Of a stretch of DNA of 64,000 nucleotides, positions 9,728 to 22,000 are shown piece by piece. Origin of the DNA: Laccaria trichodermophora (lineage: Eukaryota; Basidiomycota; Agaricomycetes; Agaricales; Hydnangiaceae); contig JACTVC010000001.1 of the NCBI GenBank assembly GCA_018417955.1, positions 2,542,001 through 2,606,000 of the forward strand, written 5' to 3'. A program made the translations under genes and the position numbers. The number at the start of each line of letters is the position of its first letter. Positions within the stretch are counted from its first letter, which is position 1. The notes beneath the pieces are model-generated. The model worked only from the letters and a program-made list of their open reading frames with translations, ran no database searches and was not told the DNA's origin.

Positions 9728-12700
9728 TCAAGTATCCGAACGTGTAGACAATATCTCTTTCGAGATACGTATCCGGTTTGCTAGAGCTGTCAAATTTGCA
9801 TCTGCCACAACAACTTCCGGCGCATAATCAACATTGAAGACTTGTTTGATGGCCGCACAAATCCTCTTGGCTTGATGTTCGGACCAGAAACTGAAGTCAT
9901 CTGGGTCACGGTCCTCCAGCTCCACCTCAAGATCGGCCTGTCCATCTGGAGGCAGCTCGTGGAGATCGGTGGGGCTGGGTGTGGGTGATACTTTGCAGGA
10001 GAGAGGGATCAAAGATGGGTCAGAATCCAAGCAAAGGGGTACGATGCGCATCAGAGAGTTTCGGACGGAGGAAAAGGTCATCTCAGAAGGCTTGTCAACT
10101 ATTGATGAAGTGTGAGTTTGTGAAACCTTGTGAGTTGAGAAGGAGACCGACCAAAGATTTCCAAAGGTCCATCCATACTCATGACGTTGTATTTCCCGTC
10201 ATGGTGATAACGGACCTGTAAGAAGGGTTTCAGTCGCTGTGACTGCACATGCGGCTAAGTTGTCACCTCGTAATGCCCAACCAACCAAGGTAGTGTATTC
10301 CCTTTGAAGGTAACTACACCATTTTCTGAATCCAAGTGCTTGCTCGGGACCCTCTTCAATCCCAAAGGCACATCGCCGTCCCATTCCTCGCCATGAACCG
10401 GAAGCCACATCCCCATTGAAGATGTCTTGGTGACAGTGTTCGATTTATTGGCCCCGACCTAAGTAAGCAAGATGAGGAAGATAGAAATAACTCGGAAGGA
10501 ATGAAAACCTACCCTGTAAAGTCCAATCCAATCCTTGCGCGAGTGCTTGTGAGGAGCTTGCCATTTGATGGTTATGGGTTCACCAAGATGGAAAGTGCGT
10601 TCGCCAGTTAAAGAGCTTGGGGAGATGGATACATGGTACTTGGATGAGTCATAAGCAGATATGTCGTTGGACACACGCCTGCACGTCAATGAAAGCGTAA
10701 GTATACAAAATAAAAAAATGATAAAAGACCGCGCACGTGATGACCAATCTCTCCCTAGATTGCTGCAGCAACACCTTGGTCTCCTGCACAACTTCTGAAA
10801 TCCTTGGGCCAGCTGAATGATCTTTACAATGAGAAGACCGTCATGCAACAAATTTCACAGCTGCGCTCACACTTTGCGAGGAAGTCTTCAACAGCATCAG
10901 CTGTCTCTTCGAATACTTTGTCAAAAGTGCCTTTGACTTCCCTCGCAACCCGCTTGAGCTCGGGAGCGTGCTTTCCAGCACGAGACTCTAGTATGCGCAC
11001 GTTCTTGCTCGCGACGTTTTTGATGACCTTGACAAATCCTGCATCCTTACGAAGGGAGTCCCCATAGAGTTTCCGCATATGCGGGCTAAGAGCACATCAG
11101 AAAACGTAACCAAAGGTAGCACAAGACACACTTTTCCACACTGCTCAAGAACCACCAGTTGGCGAGATGCCGAATGACTGCCAGGGAGAGAACCAATTTG
11201 CTCCCGCTGATGAGTGCTAAACCAAACCATGCTGCACCCCCCATTGCCTCGGGGTTGTTCAAATATCTAGGGATGTCAAATTAGTGTCAAGATTGCCAAG
11301 TTGAATGCACTAACCGGTATATTCCTGTGTACTCTAGATGCGTGGGGAACTCCTCCATGAAGAAATCGCCAAAGAACCATCCTGAAGCATCATTAGCACT
11401 CCCATATCTGAACATTAACGTTGGCAAGTACCGAATACTCCAAGAACCTCAAACGACTCCATGGAAGCCCAGACGTGCAAGCCAACGAGAAGCTAGTAAA
11501 CTGTTCGTAAGAAAAGTCTTCAATGGAGGGGGTAATGTGACGCACAGCACCCAAAGTGTGGCGGAGGAGTTCATTGCCGACAGTCCAATCATGTGGCAAA
11601 GAGTATGACTTCCAAACAACGCCTACACAGGACACTAAGGGGACATGACTGAGTGCTACCATGAGAAGGTGACGGGAACAAACCATATGTCATGCACATG
11701 CTTAAATTGTAAATCGCCTTCCAGTTGGTGAACGCTTCAACGATTGCCCCGCCTCCACCGTCATTTTGCGAGTAATGGTAATTCTTCATGAAATGCCGAA
11801 CCAAGAATTTTGTCTTACTCTGGGCTTGAAGAATCAACCCCAGACCAACGTAGTGGATCATGCACCATGTGAGCGCATGCAAGAAGTGAAGCCCAAGCAT
11901 GGTACGGGGAGAAAGGGTGGGAAAGAAAGAGATCATCAGGGCGTAGGCAATTATCAAAACGAGCATCGCATCGGTCGATCTGGTCAACTAAATCAGCCGG
12001 AACCGAGAGCTGAGCCACAACGAGACTTACCGAAGCAGGTCCAGGTTACACAAAACAACAACATCCCGTCGGAAATACTTGTTCAAAAGATCGTGCTGCG
12101 ACGTTGCAGATTTCCTTGGAGAGCCAAATGTGCTTCTTGTGTTAGGATCCATTTCAATGTCGCCGTTTGAGCTGGCATTAGATGGTTGAGATACATGTCT
12201 GGAGATTTTCTTGTAAGCTGCAATATTTTTTGTGTTTGGACTCATTTCAACATCGCCGTTGGTGCTGCCATTAGATGGTTGAGATACATGTCCGGACATC
12301 TCACTGAAAGGAGTTGCACATTTCGCATTGGACGAGTTAGCATTAGCAGTTGTAGGAACGCTTTCCTCCTCAACCTCCGTCTCGAGATCCGTTTCTGTGG
12401 CGGTATCGCCCTCAGTCGCTGCGGGAGTCACCAGTTCATGCTCAGCAGGAGTGGCAATAGCTGATGGGATGCTGCTTGAGCTAGCAGTGCTATTGGCATG
12501 TTTGCGCATGGTAGATGGGAACAACGGGGTGCGCTTCGCAATAGCCTTAGGCTTCCCATACATGCGTTTGATATCTGGTGACAATATAATGAATATACTG
12601 CGTTTGTTGGCAGAAAGCCTACTCACGTGGATTTTCAAAGAAGACGAGGAATGCAAACTGCGCAGCGTGCGCCGCCAGGCTAACAAACAGGACGGCATAG

Positions 12701-13781
12701 CTGCCAGCAATAAGCGACAGGCCGTAGTACCCGGCATACCCTGCGAGGGAAGAAAATCAGAGAACTGCTAAGAATACGAAAATCCTTCCGCTTACCGACG
12801 GAGTACATGGGGTGCGGTGCCAGCTCAAAAACACCATCAAAGACCAAATTCCCGCGTTGGAAGAATACGTCACCCCAATACCAGCCGTAATCTTTTACGA
12901 CGTTGTGCGCCTCCGTCTTGACCCAAAGATTAAATGCGATCAGGAGGAAACCACCCAACCATCTATGGAGAATTAGAAGCGCAAGCTTCGGAGATAATCC
13001 GGATCTACCTCATTATATGCACCACGGGAGAGAGGCCCTCGGGCACACGGAAGCAGGAGAACGCAAACATGCAATATGATAAGAAATCACTGTTTGGAAG
13101 TCAGCATCGTTTTTATGCTGTTATAACAAAACCCACTTGACGAGAATGACATCCACAGCTTGACGAAACAGCAGCCATGTGTTGTATTCCAAAGGGAGAT
13201 CCTGAAATAGTGGTCGTAAGACCACTTCTCCACAAAAAATGAATCACTTACATCGAAGGAATAGTCCTTCCCCATTTTGTCGGCAAGTTGCTTCCGTATC
13301 CAGTTCCTCACGGCAGGACGACGCTTTTCATCCAGCCATCCAAGCCTGTGGACCTCCCTAACAATCCACTTTTTCTTGCTCTGCTTCGTAAGGACCCAGC
13401 CAAGACCGGCATCATACGCACCGCGCCAGAACGCAAAGTAGAAGAGGAAAAAAATCTGGCTAGCCCTTCGTGGCAAGATGAAGAATAGAACGAGTTGGAA
13501 CCCGAGCAGAGTAAGGTTGAGGAGGTCAAGGTGACTTTTCCTGTAACGAGGGTTGAAAAGGGTCGTGATCACATCATGGGTCGTTGGTACTCGAAAAACT
13601 TTTGCACAAAAGTCAGAATAGTTGTTGGATACCATAGATATTTACACTAACCTTCGCCGCCTGGTGTTTTGCCCCATACAACGTCCTGCTTGGTAGGTTC
13701 TGGCGTATTGTGTGGTTCGCATTCTGTTTCATCATTTGCTTGTGGCTTGCGCTGACGCAGGAAACTCTGCGAACTGGCCAT
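9728..13781 (-). CDS. CHO2: Phosphatidylethanolamine N-methyltransferase
   Basis: Endoplasmic-reticulum enzyme doing the first S-adenosylmethionine-dependent methylation of phosphatidylethanolamine on the way to phosphatidylcholine. About 900 or more residues with many introns, comparable to yeast Cho2. The N-terminal block ([17 protein letters not shown] onward) is the family signature, followed by multiple membrane helices. A first PEMT-like domain contains [18 protein letters not shown], and a second contains the [15 protein letters not shown] segment and [19 protein letters not shown]. The C-terminal soluble domain includes [24 protein letters not shown]. Between the two methyltransferase halves is a Ser/Thr/Glu-rich loop with a tandem repeat of about 24 residues. 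The start ([13 protein letters not shown]) was chosen because it precedes the conserved domain with no better ATG; an upstream in-frame ATG exists but adds non-conserved sequence. Confidence 0.93.
12139..12297 (-). repeat. In-frame tandem duplication inside CHO2 loop
   Basis: Two copies of a unit of about 24 codons, HVSQPSN(G/A)S(T/S)NGD(V/I)EM(S/D)PNT, lie at about 12231-12297 and 12139-12203. They are separated by a short linker and sit in the hydrophilic loop between the two methyltransferase halves. The copies have diverged mainly at synonymous or conservative positions, so the repeat is not brand new. Confidence 0.8.
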
Positions 13782-15564
13782 AATCTTGGTAGCCTCTGCA
13801 CCGTGACGGGGGAGAAGAAAAGAAAGAAAAACACGAGGGTAAGGCGAAAACTTTGAATTGCCCCTGAGTTCCGTGGCAGCACGCGATTTGGTTGACACGT
13901 ATTGACATACGTAAATCATCATCACCAAGATCATCATCTCCGGAGTCCAGCTCCTACGCTCCAATCCCTCCCCGAGGCCCCCCATTCTTTGGAAGCAGAA
14001 TGCCACCACGTTCAACCCGCGCCTATATTCCTGACGACCTTGGAGAGCTTTGAGTTAGAACTCGGACATGAGCCAAGATTCAAAAATCAAATGACAGTTT
14101 CTGCTAAATTTCTTCCCTTGCCCTATCTGTGGGTCCTAGATACTTGGTCGTGCGGTGCGATGTTCAGCACAATCTGCCTTTGTCTTGTGGGCTCTCCACG
14201 TTTCCGCGGCCGTGGTATTTGGGTGTGGCCCACCAAACTTCTTTTTTCGACTACTCTATCTTTGGGGCTAAGCGCTTTGGTCCAATTAGGATTGACCAGA
14301 GGGGATTGAAGGCCCTTGTATATTACTCGGGCAACATCCACACCGCACAGTCTAGGCATCCTGATCCCCACCGTTAGCACAGCCTCAGAGATCTTAGTCT
14401 TGCTTGAACCCACCTCTGGCTTCCTCGCCTGTATACCTGGTTGAGGAGGAGAATCACCATAAGGACTTGATATCTGCTTTGAGCCCTCCCTCCTTGGTGC
14501 AGGTGCTTATTTACTGATCATCAAGTCCATGAAATCTTGATGGCTCTTCAATTCCTGTTCTGTGGAGACCTTATATATCTCTCATTCTGTGATGTCTCTT
14601 TGCTCGTTCAGATTAGTAGTGATCTCCTTGCCTTCCACGGTCGAATTCAAACATAAACGGTATCATCCAATTGTCGGGAGCGATAACTGATCTGCCTACA
14701 TAACAGCACAGAAAGTCTGCTTTCAGAATCGGAAGACCTCTACTTGGCAAATCTGTTCCGATTGCCGAAGAAGTTTACGGCTATTGCTTCATCGCCTTGT
14801 TAACGTTATGGTCCTTTATCGTGGATTGCCTGGTGGGGCGCTTGGTGCGCTCTTCCAGGTCTGGTTGCAACATCTACATACTCGCATATGATATGAATCC
14901 ACCTACCTCACGGCCCAAATAACATGTGGCCCGAAGATCGTCGCTACATCTGTGTTGATAAGGGTTAGACCAGAACAAGCAAGATTTTTCCTCCTCCGTA
15001 AGTCTTGTGATGCGAATGGAGTTAACACTCGGCTCATAATCGGCTAGGAACTGAAGCTTACCAGCTTCCCCCTGCCTTTTTGTGAAGAGATGTCTTTTAA
15101 AGTTGTGAAATGGCAGAAACGCGGCCAGTGTCTTGATATGCTTTCGGTGTTGTTAACATCGTTGAAACTAACTCTGAGTCTATCTGTGTGAGGTGCTCGC
15201 TCCTCATAAAATAAGATAACTGAGAACACACTTGCGATTGAAAGATCTCGTCAGATTGCCAAAGGGAAGATTCAAAGAGTTGAAAATGGTTGGGAATGGT
15301 GAATAGATTGGCGGGCTGGTGCGGCCAAAGCCTTGTCACCCCAGATTTCCGGATCGACTGCCATATCGGGGAGAGAGATCTCCGTTGACCTTTATTCTGG
15401 TCCTAGAAAGACTGGCGCCCACAACCGGGAGTTTGACCCCCACCACGAAGTCGTCACTCTGGTGCCCTTCTCCCATCGCGGGCGCAAAATCCACCCTCCT
15501 CTCCTGGATTGTGATATTCAACAATATATGAGCACTCGAAGCAAGAACTGATCCTTCGTTTGTG
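13782..15564. other. Intergenic region, CHO2 to velvet gene
   Basis: 1.8 kb holding the CHO2 promoter (minus) and the velvet-gene promoter (plus). Open frames of 60-130 codons occur on both strands but resemble no family and overlap each other. One at 15333-15551 (plus) could belong to the velvet gene's 5' leader. No RNA gene or transposon end was recognised. Confidence 0.45.
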
Positions 15565-16826
15565 ATGTTTACTACTCATCCCCAAGGGACGTCTTACCAG
15601 TCCTCAGTCCCTCACCATCATCTTCGACAGCCGGAAATACAGAATACATATGATCAGCATGCCAATAATTCTCCGAGGCAGACGAGACGTCGTCCCCTGG
15701 CAGATATGATCGGCCATCCAATACATTTTCTGACTGGTCAGTTCGCGGGCCAAACCATCCGGGCTGAACTAGACGAGATACAAAAAGCCGATCTGGGGCG
15801 CAAGTGAGCAATATCATCCACTGGCAGCCGTCGACGTCTTGAGAAATCCTGTGATAATATTTCAGGTATGCGCGTGTAGACCGGAGGCCTCTAGACCCAC
15901 CGCCCGTGGTACGTTTGCGCTACTTCGACATTCGGGAAGACGACATCGACCAAGAACGCGGCACCGAGATTAAGAATTACGAGTATATTTCTTCTATTAA
16001 TTTCCTTGACGAAGAGCGACTTATATATATCTTCCCAGCGAAATCCAAACTATTGGTCTTATGTCCACAGTGGATTTATTCCCTGTCCCGAATGAAAGCT
16101 GGACGTCAAGGTCTCCGACACAAACTTCGTTTTCCTCCTCTTCTCCTACGCTTTCGAATGGAAATGGGAATTTCATGTACTCTTCACCGCAGGCTAGCTC
16201 GCCCACTGGAGCTCAATCACAGGCATCGACTCCCAATTCTCCAAGCTCCGATGATGTTATACATTATGTCGGGAACCATGCCATCACAGAAAGTTCAAAG
16301 GTGACTTTGTCCTTGGTTGGTGCAACATTTGTCCAACCTGCAATAGTGGATTACGAGGGGAAGAAAACGATAATATTTGTATTTTCTGTGAGAACACCGC
16401 CGCTTGATATCAAGTGCCACTGAAAGTGTCATTTTTTTAGGATCTAGCAGTCAAAATTGAAGGGACATTCCTTCTTCGATACCGCGTTTTTGATATATAT
16501 TCAAGACCCCGTGATAGAGATGATTTGTTAGTGCAAGCGGAATGTTATGGCGGACCATTTCGTGTTTATTCCACTAAGGAGTTCCCTGGGTTACAGGCTT
16601 CCACCGATCTGACAAAAGTGGGGTGAGCACAGGTCAATTCAGAGACAACTTGACTGAATTACTCTTTTAGCACCTTGCACGATGGGGGGTACGTTTGAAT
16701 ATCCGTGAAACCGAACGGAAGCGGAGAAAGAAGGGTGAAATTGGTAGTCCTCAGGACGATCCAAAATCCAAACGAAAGAGGACTTCACTGGGAAGTGAAG
16801 ACGACGAAGCAAGCGATGAGGATTGA
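15565..16826 (+). CDS. Velvet-domain developmental regulator (VosA-like)
   Basis: Velvet proteins are fungal transcription regulators with an NF-kB-like fold that control sporulation and secondary metabolism. After a Gln/His/Pro-rich N-terminus the velvet domain begins at IRAELDEIQKADLGRKYARV and continues DRRPLDPPPVVRLRYFD. After introns come IGLMSTVDLFPVPNESW, a Ser/Pro/Thr-rich insertion, then VEGTFLLRYRVFDI-like sequence (read as KIEGTFLLRYRVFDIYSR), ECYGGPFRVYSTKEFPG and GVRLNIRETERKRRKK. It ends in a basic then acidic tail with a likely nuclear signal (KSKRKRTSLG). Introns at about 15805-15866, 15983-16041, 16390-16440 and 16618-16670. The insertion within the domain is a known feature of the VelB type, while the opening motif fits VosA better, so the subtype is open. 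Confidence 0.88.
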
Positions 16827-17659
16827 TCCCATCTGATATGATTCTGACACTTGGAAAATTGGAAGGACACATCACCCACAGAGATTACGAGTCACTATAC
16901 ACGCAAGACTCAACGGGAGGATTTTGATTGCATACTCGGATTTCGAATAACGTATGCCCTGATAAACTGACATTCAGCTGTAGGTTACTGTCTAGATGTT
17001 TTCAATACTGATACCACTTCGTCTGCTCGTTCTACAGTCAATGACATGATGCCTTTCTGCCGACATAAATTGTGAGTAAGTATTGGGCGCTTTTGAAGCA
17101 ATTAGAGCGGCACCGTTTTCAGTAAGCACGCAGCCTGCAGGCTGAAGGCCCCTGAGCACCGTATTTGAAATTGTTGTAAGAGTGTCCCCGGAACACGGCG
17201 GAACTTGGGTGGGACTTCCAGGAATCTGGGAATCTTCCAGTGAGTCTCATGGTAAATTGGAGCACATCCCTCTCGCTTCAAGGCCACGTTCGATCGTGAC
17301 TTCAACGTATTCGTACATGGTGGACCAAGAATTTACGCGCCAGCGCTCTGACTGTAAAGGTTGAGGCGATCCGGCTGAATTCGACTTTCTATCACCGTGG
17401 CAGTGATCATTGATGGCCGAGTTATTATTATGCCGAGTTGCATACTTTGTCAAGCCAACCCACAACCATGTAATTGGCTACCAGAAACAACTCCTGGGCT
17501 GCTCTAGTCGAACTTCCAACCCCCACTGCAGCTTCAAGGTCCTGAGGCATAACGCTGCTGGGGAGAGGTTCGCTTTGTTTGATCATTCCATTCAACATGG
17601 ACCATGGTACAAACTCCTTGAAAGTAGGTCGTCAGAATACCAAAAGTTTGTTTAACTGA

Positions 17660-18110
17660 AGACGTCTACTGATCTCACTGTTGTATCTAGCCATAATTCT
17701 GCACTTCGAACTTTTTGATGCTGTACTCAAGACGTCGATCTCGATAATCTGAATATCACTGGCAGTACGACGTCCTTCAAAACTTACTCCTGCTAGTTTC
17801 TAGAGACTGGTGGTTTTGTAGTCTTCCTCTTGAACCTTCTGGGGTTCTCAAGTACTGGCGTTGATGCCCGGGTTCATCACGCCGAGCCAGAGCGACTGGA
17901 CCCGCCCACAACCAATCGGTTTCTAAAAGCCTACGTACCTTCCAAAATTCAGCATGGGTCGTCACTACTGTGCGGATACCTCATTTCTGTTGAAGGGCCT
18001 CTACTTATCTCACTGTTGTGTCTAGCCATGATCTTGCACTCCGTTTTTTCTTGTAGTCGAGACGTCCTTCCAAGTCTCGATACTCTGAATTCTAGTGTCA
18101 AGCAATCGGT
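17660..18110. repeat. Imperfect direct repeat, about 335 bp apart
   Basis: A segment around 17667-17760 is repeated around 18005-18100. Both contain ATCTCACTGTTGT(A/G)TCTAGCCAT followed by TGCACT, then GAGACGTC/AAGACGTC and CTCGAT-A-CTGAAT. Copies are diverged with small indels. Origin unknown; could be an old tandem duplication. Confidence 0.6.
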
Positions 18111-18300
18111 GGCTTTGCGGTCTACCTTTACGGCAGGAACACCTCGGGCCCCGGTGATTGTGTTTGATTGTCGTTGGCAACCAGGGTTATATCCCTGGGT
18201 TACTCAAGGCTACTCAGCGGGCTGCGTACTTACCGGCGTAGAGGGCGCGGACTTGGCGCAGTATCTCAGGCGAGAAGCGCATCAGAGAGGTTCTTCGCAG

Positions 18301-18429
18301 TTAGCGCTGCTTCTTGGACCCGGACCCGATCCTCCAATAGACCGCAGTCACCGCACTATCGGCGCAGTCGCTGAAGAACCGGCTTCTTGCTTTCTTGCCC
18401 TCACGTGCCTTCTCCTCCTCTGTGCTCAT
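18301..18429 (-). CDS. Possible 42-residue basic protein
   Basis: ATG at 18427-18429 opens a 42-codon frame with a charged, protein-like start (MSTEEEKAREGKKARSRFF) and an end at TAA 18301-18303. After the stop the same frame stays open for another 20 codons up to a good donor (GTAAGTACGC), so it may be an exon of a damaged gene. It is antisense to the 227-codon plus-strand frame, and at most one is real. Low confidence; no family recognised. Confidence 0.2.
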   Translation of the reverse strand: MSTEEEKAREGKKARSRFFSDCADSAVTAVYWRIGSGSKKQR

Positions 18430-19077
18430 ATCAGTTATCACCTCGTTGCTGGTACCGCCCTGAGACTTGTTTGTTGCGTTCCTCTATCTCGTTTCAATAT
18501 TTTCACGAAATAGGTGTATTTTTGATCGACGGGATCGGAACTCAAGCGAGGTGTGTTTATATTGGTCGGAGCTGTCCTCCTCTTGCTGTCAAAAGTATCG
18601 AACTGTATCTGTGGCAGGCGATATGCTTGTTTCGTGCATGCGTGACACAGCAAAACATGCCGCATGCCTCGCTGAGTAGCGCTGCCATACAAGACTCTAG
18701 ATCACCGTTCCAGAGACTATCTGGTAAGTGGCGGCATGGAACACAGATAAGCCTCATTTGACTACACGTGGATGCTAGCTGTGTATAGTCACTATCTTCG
18801 AGACTTGAGAATACAAAACTTGATTATTATGCCCATGATCAAGCACATCAAGTCCATATTGTATTTATTTACTTGAAATTCAAACAGCATGGGCACTGGT
18901 ACTTAGTCACGGTGAATTTGTTGAGTTTAGGGGATAAATTACCGAAAGTGGCAGTGTGGGAAGGAGCGTCATTTTCAGTATGGTGTGTGTGTGGCAGCCA
19001 CTGTATTCTTCCAAACAACCGCCAACTCCGCTTCCCCTCTTCTCTGGGCTCCTTCTCCTCTCCTCAACCCCAGACCC

Positions 19078-22000
19078 ATGCCTGCCCGCCCAGGGCCCTC
19101 CAGCCAGGAAGGCTACCCATCGTCGCCCCCGTCAGCCGACACCCACTCCAACGAGCCCTTCAACCAGGGGAGGCGCTACTACGACAACGAGTCCGACCAT
19201 GTAGAGTTCGGTCGTCGCGAGTACAGGGAGACGTACGCCTCAGACAGCAGCAATCCTGCAATCAATGATTACGACAACAACGGCAACTATGATTATCGTC
19301 AGCCTCCCTTTTTTCGTTATCCGTTGTGTCTCATTTTAGTCCAACAGCCATGCAAGATACCGACTCTGATCCTGACGTCTATGCTCGGCCAGCACCGTCA
19401 TCCGAATCGCTAGGCCCTCCAGGAGTCCGTAGTGTCTATCCCGAATCAGCCACGCCGACCTATATGGAGTACGCAGGCCCGGCCGGTGCTCGCGAAGCAT
19501 ATCCTGCGTGGAGCTCAGATCGTCAAATCCCTCTTTCAAAAGAAGAAATCGAGGACATTTTTCTTGACCTCACGCAAAAATTTGGGTTTCAGCGGGACTC
19601 CATGCGAAATATGGTGCGTCGAGTGTCTTATTTTTTTGTCTTGGTCCGGTTCTGTTTGCCTAGACAACCAAGTGTTTCTCGGCTTGACGTCTTTGACGAA
19701 GAGTTTAATTATAGACTGCCCACACTGTTCTATCAACGATACTAATACGTGCCATATAGTTCGATTTCCTAATGCAGCTACTCGACAGCAGGGCATCTCG
19801 GATGTCGCCTAATCAAGCACTACTGACGCTCCATGCCGATTACATTGGCGGTCACCACGCCAATTATCGCAAGTGGTATTTTGCTGCTCAGCTCGATCTC
19901 GACGACGCCATCGGCCAAACCCAGAATCCGGGTTTAAATCGGCTCAAGTCAAAACGTGGTGCCAAGCGTCCACCCCACGAGAAGTCACTTGCAACAGCCC
20001 TTGAACGATGGCGGCAAGCTATGAACAACATGAGCCAATACGATCGCCTTCGCCAAATTGCTCTCTATCTTTTGTGCTGGGGGGAGGCTGCACAAGTACG
20101 GTTCGTGCCCGAGTGCCTTTGTTTCATCTTCAAATGTGCGGATGACTACTATCGGTCTCCCGAGTGCCAAAATCGTGTCGAGCCTGTTCCCGAGGGTCTT
20201 TATCTGAGGGCGGTTACAAAACCACTCTATCGTTTCATTCGTGACCAAGGCTATGAGGTCGTCGATGGGAAGTTTGTGAGAAGGGAGAGGGATCATGAGA
20301 ACATCATTGGCTACGATGATGTTAACCAGCTGTTTTGGTATCCGGAGGGTATTGCGAGGATTGTGTTGAACGACAAGGTCAGTTTCTCCAAAACATCATA
20401 TCCGATGTTCCATCTCAGTCTCGATCTAGACGCGCCTTGTTGATCTTCCACCGGCACAACGCTTCATGAAGTTTGATCGCATTGATTGGAATAAAGCCTT
20501 CTTCAAGACCTATTACGAAAAGCGCACTTTCGGCCATCTCCTGGTCAACTTCAATCGCATCTGGGTCATTCATATTGCCATGTATTACTTCTACACCGCC
20601 TTCAACTCACCCACTATCTACGCCGTTGATGGCCACTCGTCTCCGGCCATGACATGGAGCGCTACTGCCCTGGGTGGTGCTGTTGCAACTTTGATCATGA
20701 TTCTCGCCACACTCTTTGAATTTTCGTACATTCCCACGACTTGGAACAACACCTCACATCTCACTCGACGCCTTGTTTTCTTGCTGATCACTCTTGGTCT
20801 TACCTGTGGCCCAACGTTTTACATTGCCATTGTGGAACATAATGGCACGGGTGGTTCACTCTCCCTTATCTTGGGCATCGTTCAATTTTTCATTTCTGTC
20901 GTCGCAACCGTCCTCTTCGCCGTCATGCCATCAGGTCGCATGTTTGGTGACCGGGTGGCAGGTAAATCACGAAAGTACCTCGCCAGTCAGACCTTCACTG
21001 CAAGCTACCCTGCACTTGAGAAGAAAAATCGCATTGGCTCCATCGTCCTATGGATTCTCGTCTTTGGATGCAAGTTCACAGAGTCTTACTTCTACCTTAC
21101 CCTGTCATTCAGTGACCCTATCCGTGTTATGGTCGGGATGAAGATTCAAGGATGTCAGGACAGATTCTTTGGAAACGCCCTCTGCACCAACCAAGCTGCC
21201 TTCACGTTGACGATAATGTATATCATGGATTTGGTTCTCTTCTTCTTAGATACCTTCCTTTGGTACATCATCTGGAATACGGTTTTCAGTATCGCCCGTT
21301 CTTTCACGTTGGGTCTATCCATTTGGACTCCATGGAGGGACATATACACCCGGTTACCCAAAAGGATCTATGCAAAATTGCTGGCCACAGTCGACATGGA
21401 GGTGAAGTACAAGCCGAAGGTGAGTTTGCACGTGTCTTTCCAGTATAACGTTTTTCGAATCTTTTCCCCTTTCAGGTCCTCGTCTCGCAAATTTGGAACG
21501 CTATCATCATCTCGATGTACCGTGAGCATCTCCTGTCCATCGACCACGTCCAGAAATTGCTCTACCATCAAGTTGATACTGGTGCCGGTGGTCGACGAAG
21601 TCTTCGTGCCCCTCCGTTCTTCATCTCGCAGGGTGAGAAGGGTTTCAAAGGGGAGTTTTTCCCGTCGGGCAGTGAGGCTGAGCGTCGGATTTCGTTCTTT
21701 GCTCAATCCTTGACAACATCCATCCCGGAACCTCTTCCTATCGACGCCATGCCCACTTTCACCGTCTTGACACCCCATTATAGTGAGAAGGTATGCCCAT
21801 CATCTCGTTGTCTCTGAGGGTAGGCGTTCTGATATCTCCTTTTTCAGACCCTTCTCTCACTTCGTGAGATCATTCGTGAAGAAGATCAGAATACCCGTGT
21901 TACTCTGTTGGAATACCTAAAGCAGCTTCATCCGGTTGAATGGGAGAATTTCGTCAAGGATACCAAGATTCTTGCTGAGGAGTCCGCCATGTTCAACGGG

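Larger units (their letters stand above)
16827..19077. other. Gene-poor region with imperfect repeat
   Basis: 2.25 kb between the velvet gene and FKS1. It includes the FKS1 promoter on the right. The middle holds two related segments (see the repeat at 17660-18110) and overlapping open frames on opposite strands, a 227-codon frame at 17830-18513 (plus) and a short one at 18301-18429 (minus). None matches a family I recognise. Confidence 0.5.

Noticed and set aside
17830..18513. 227-codon plus frame as a confident gene
   Set aside because: Length is only mildly unusual for a window of this size, composition is mixed, no splice or family support, and a minus frame competes.
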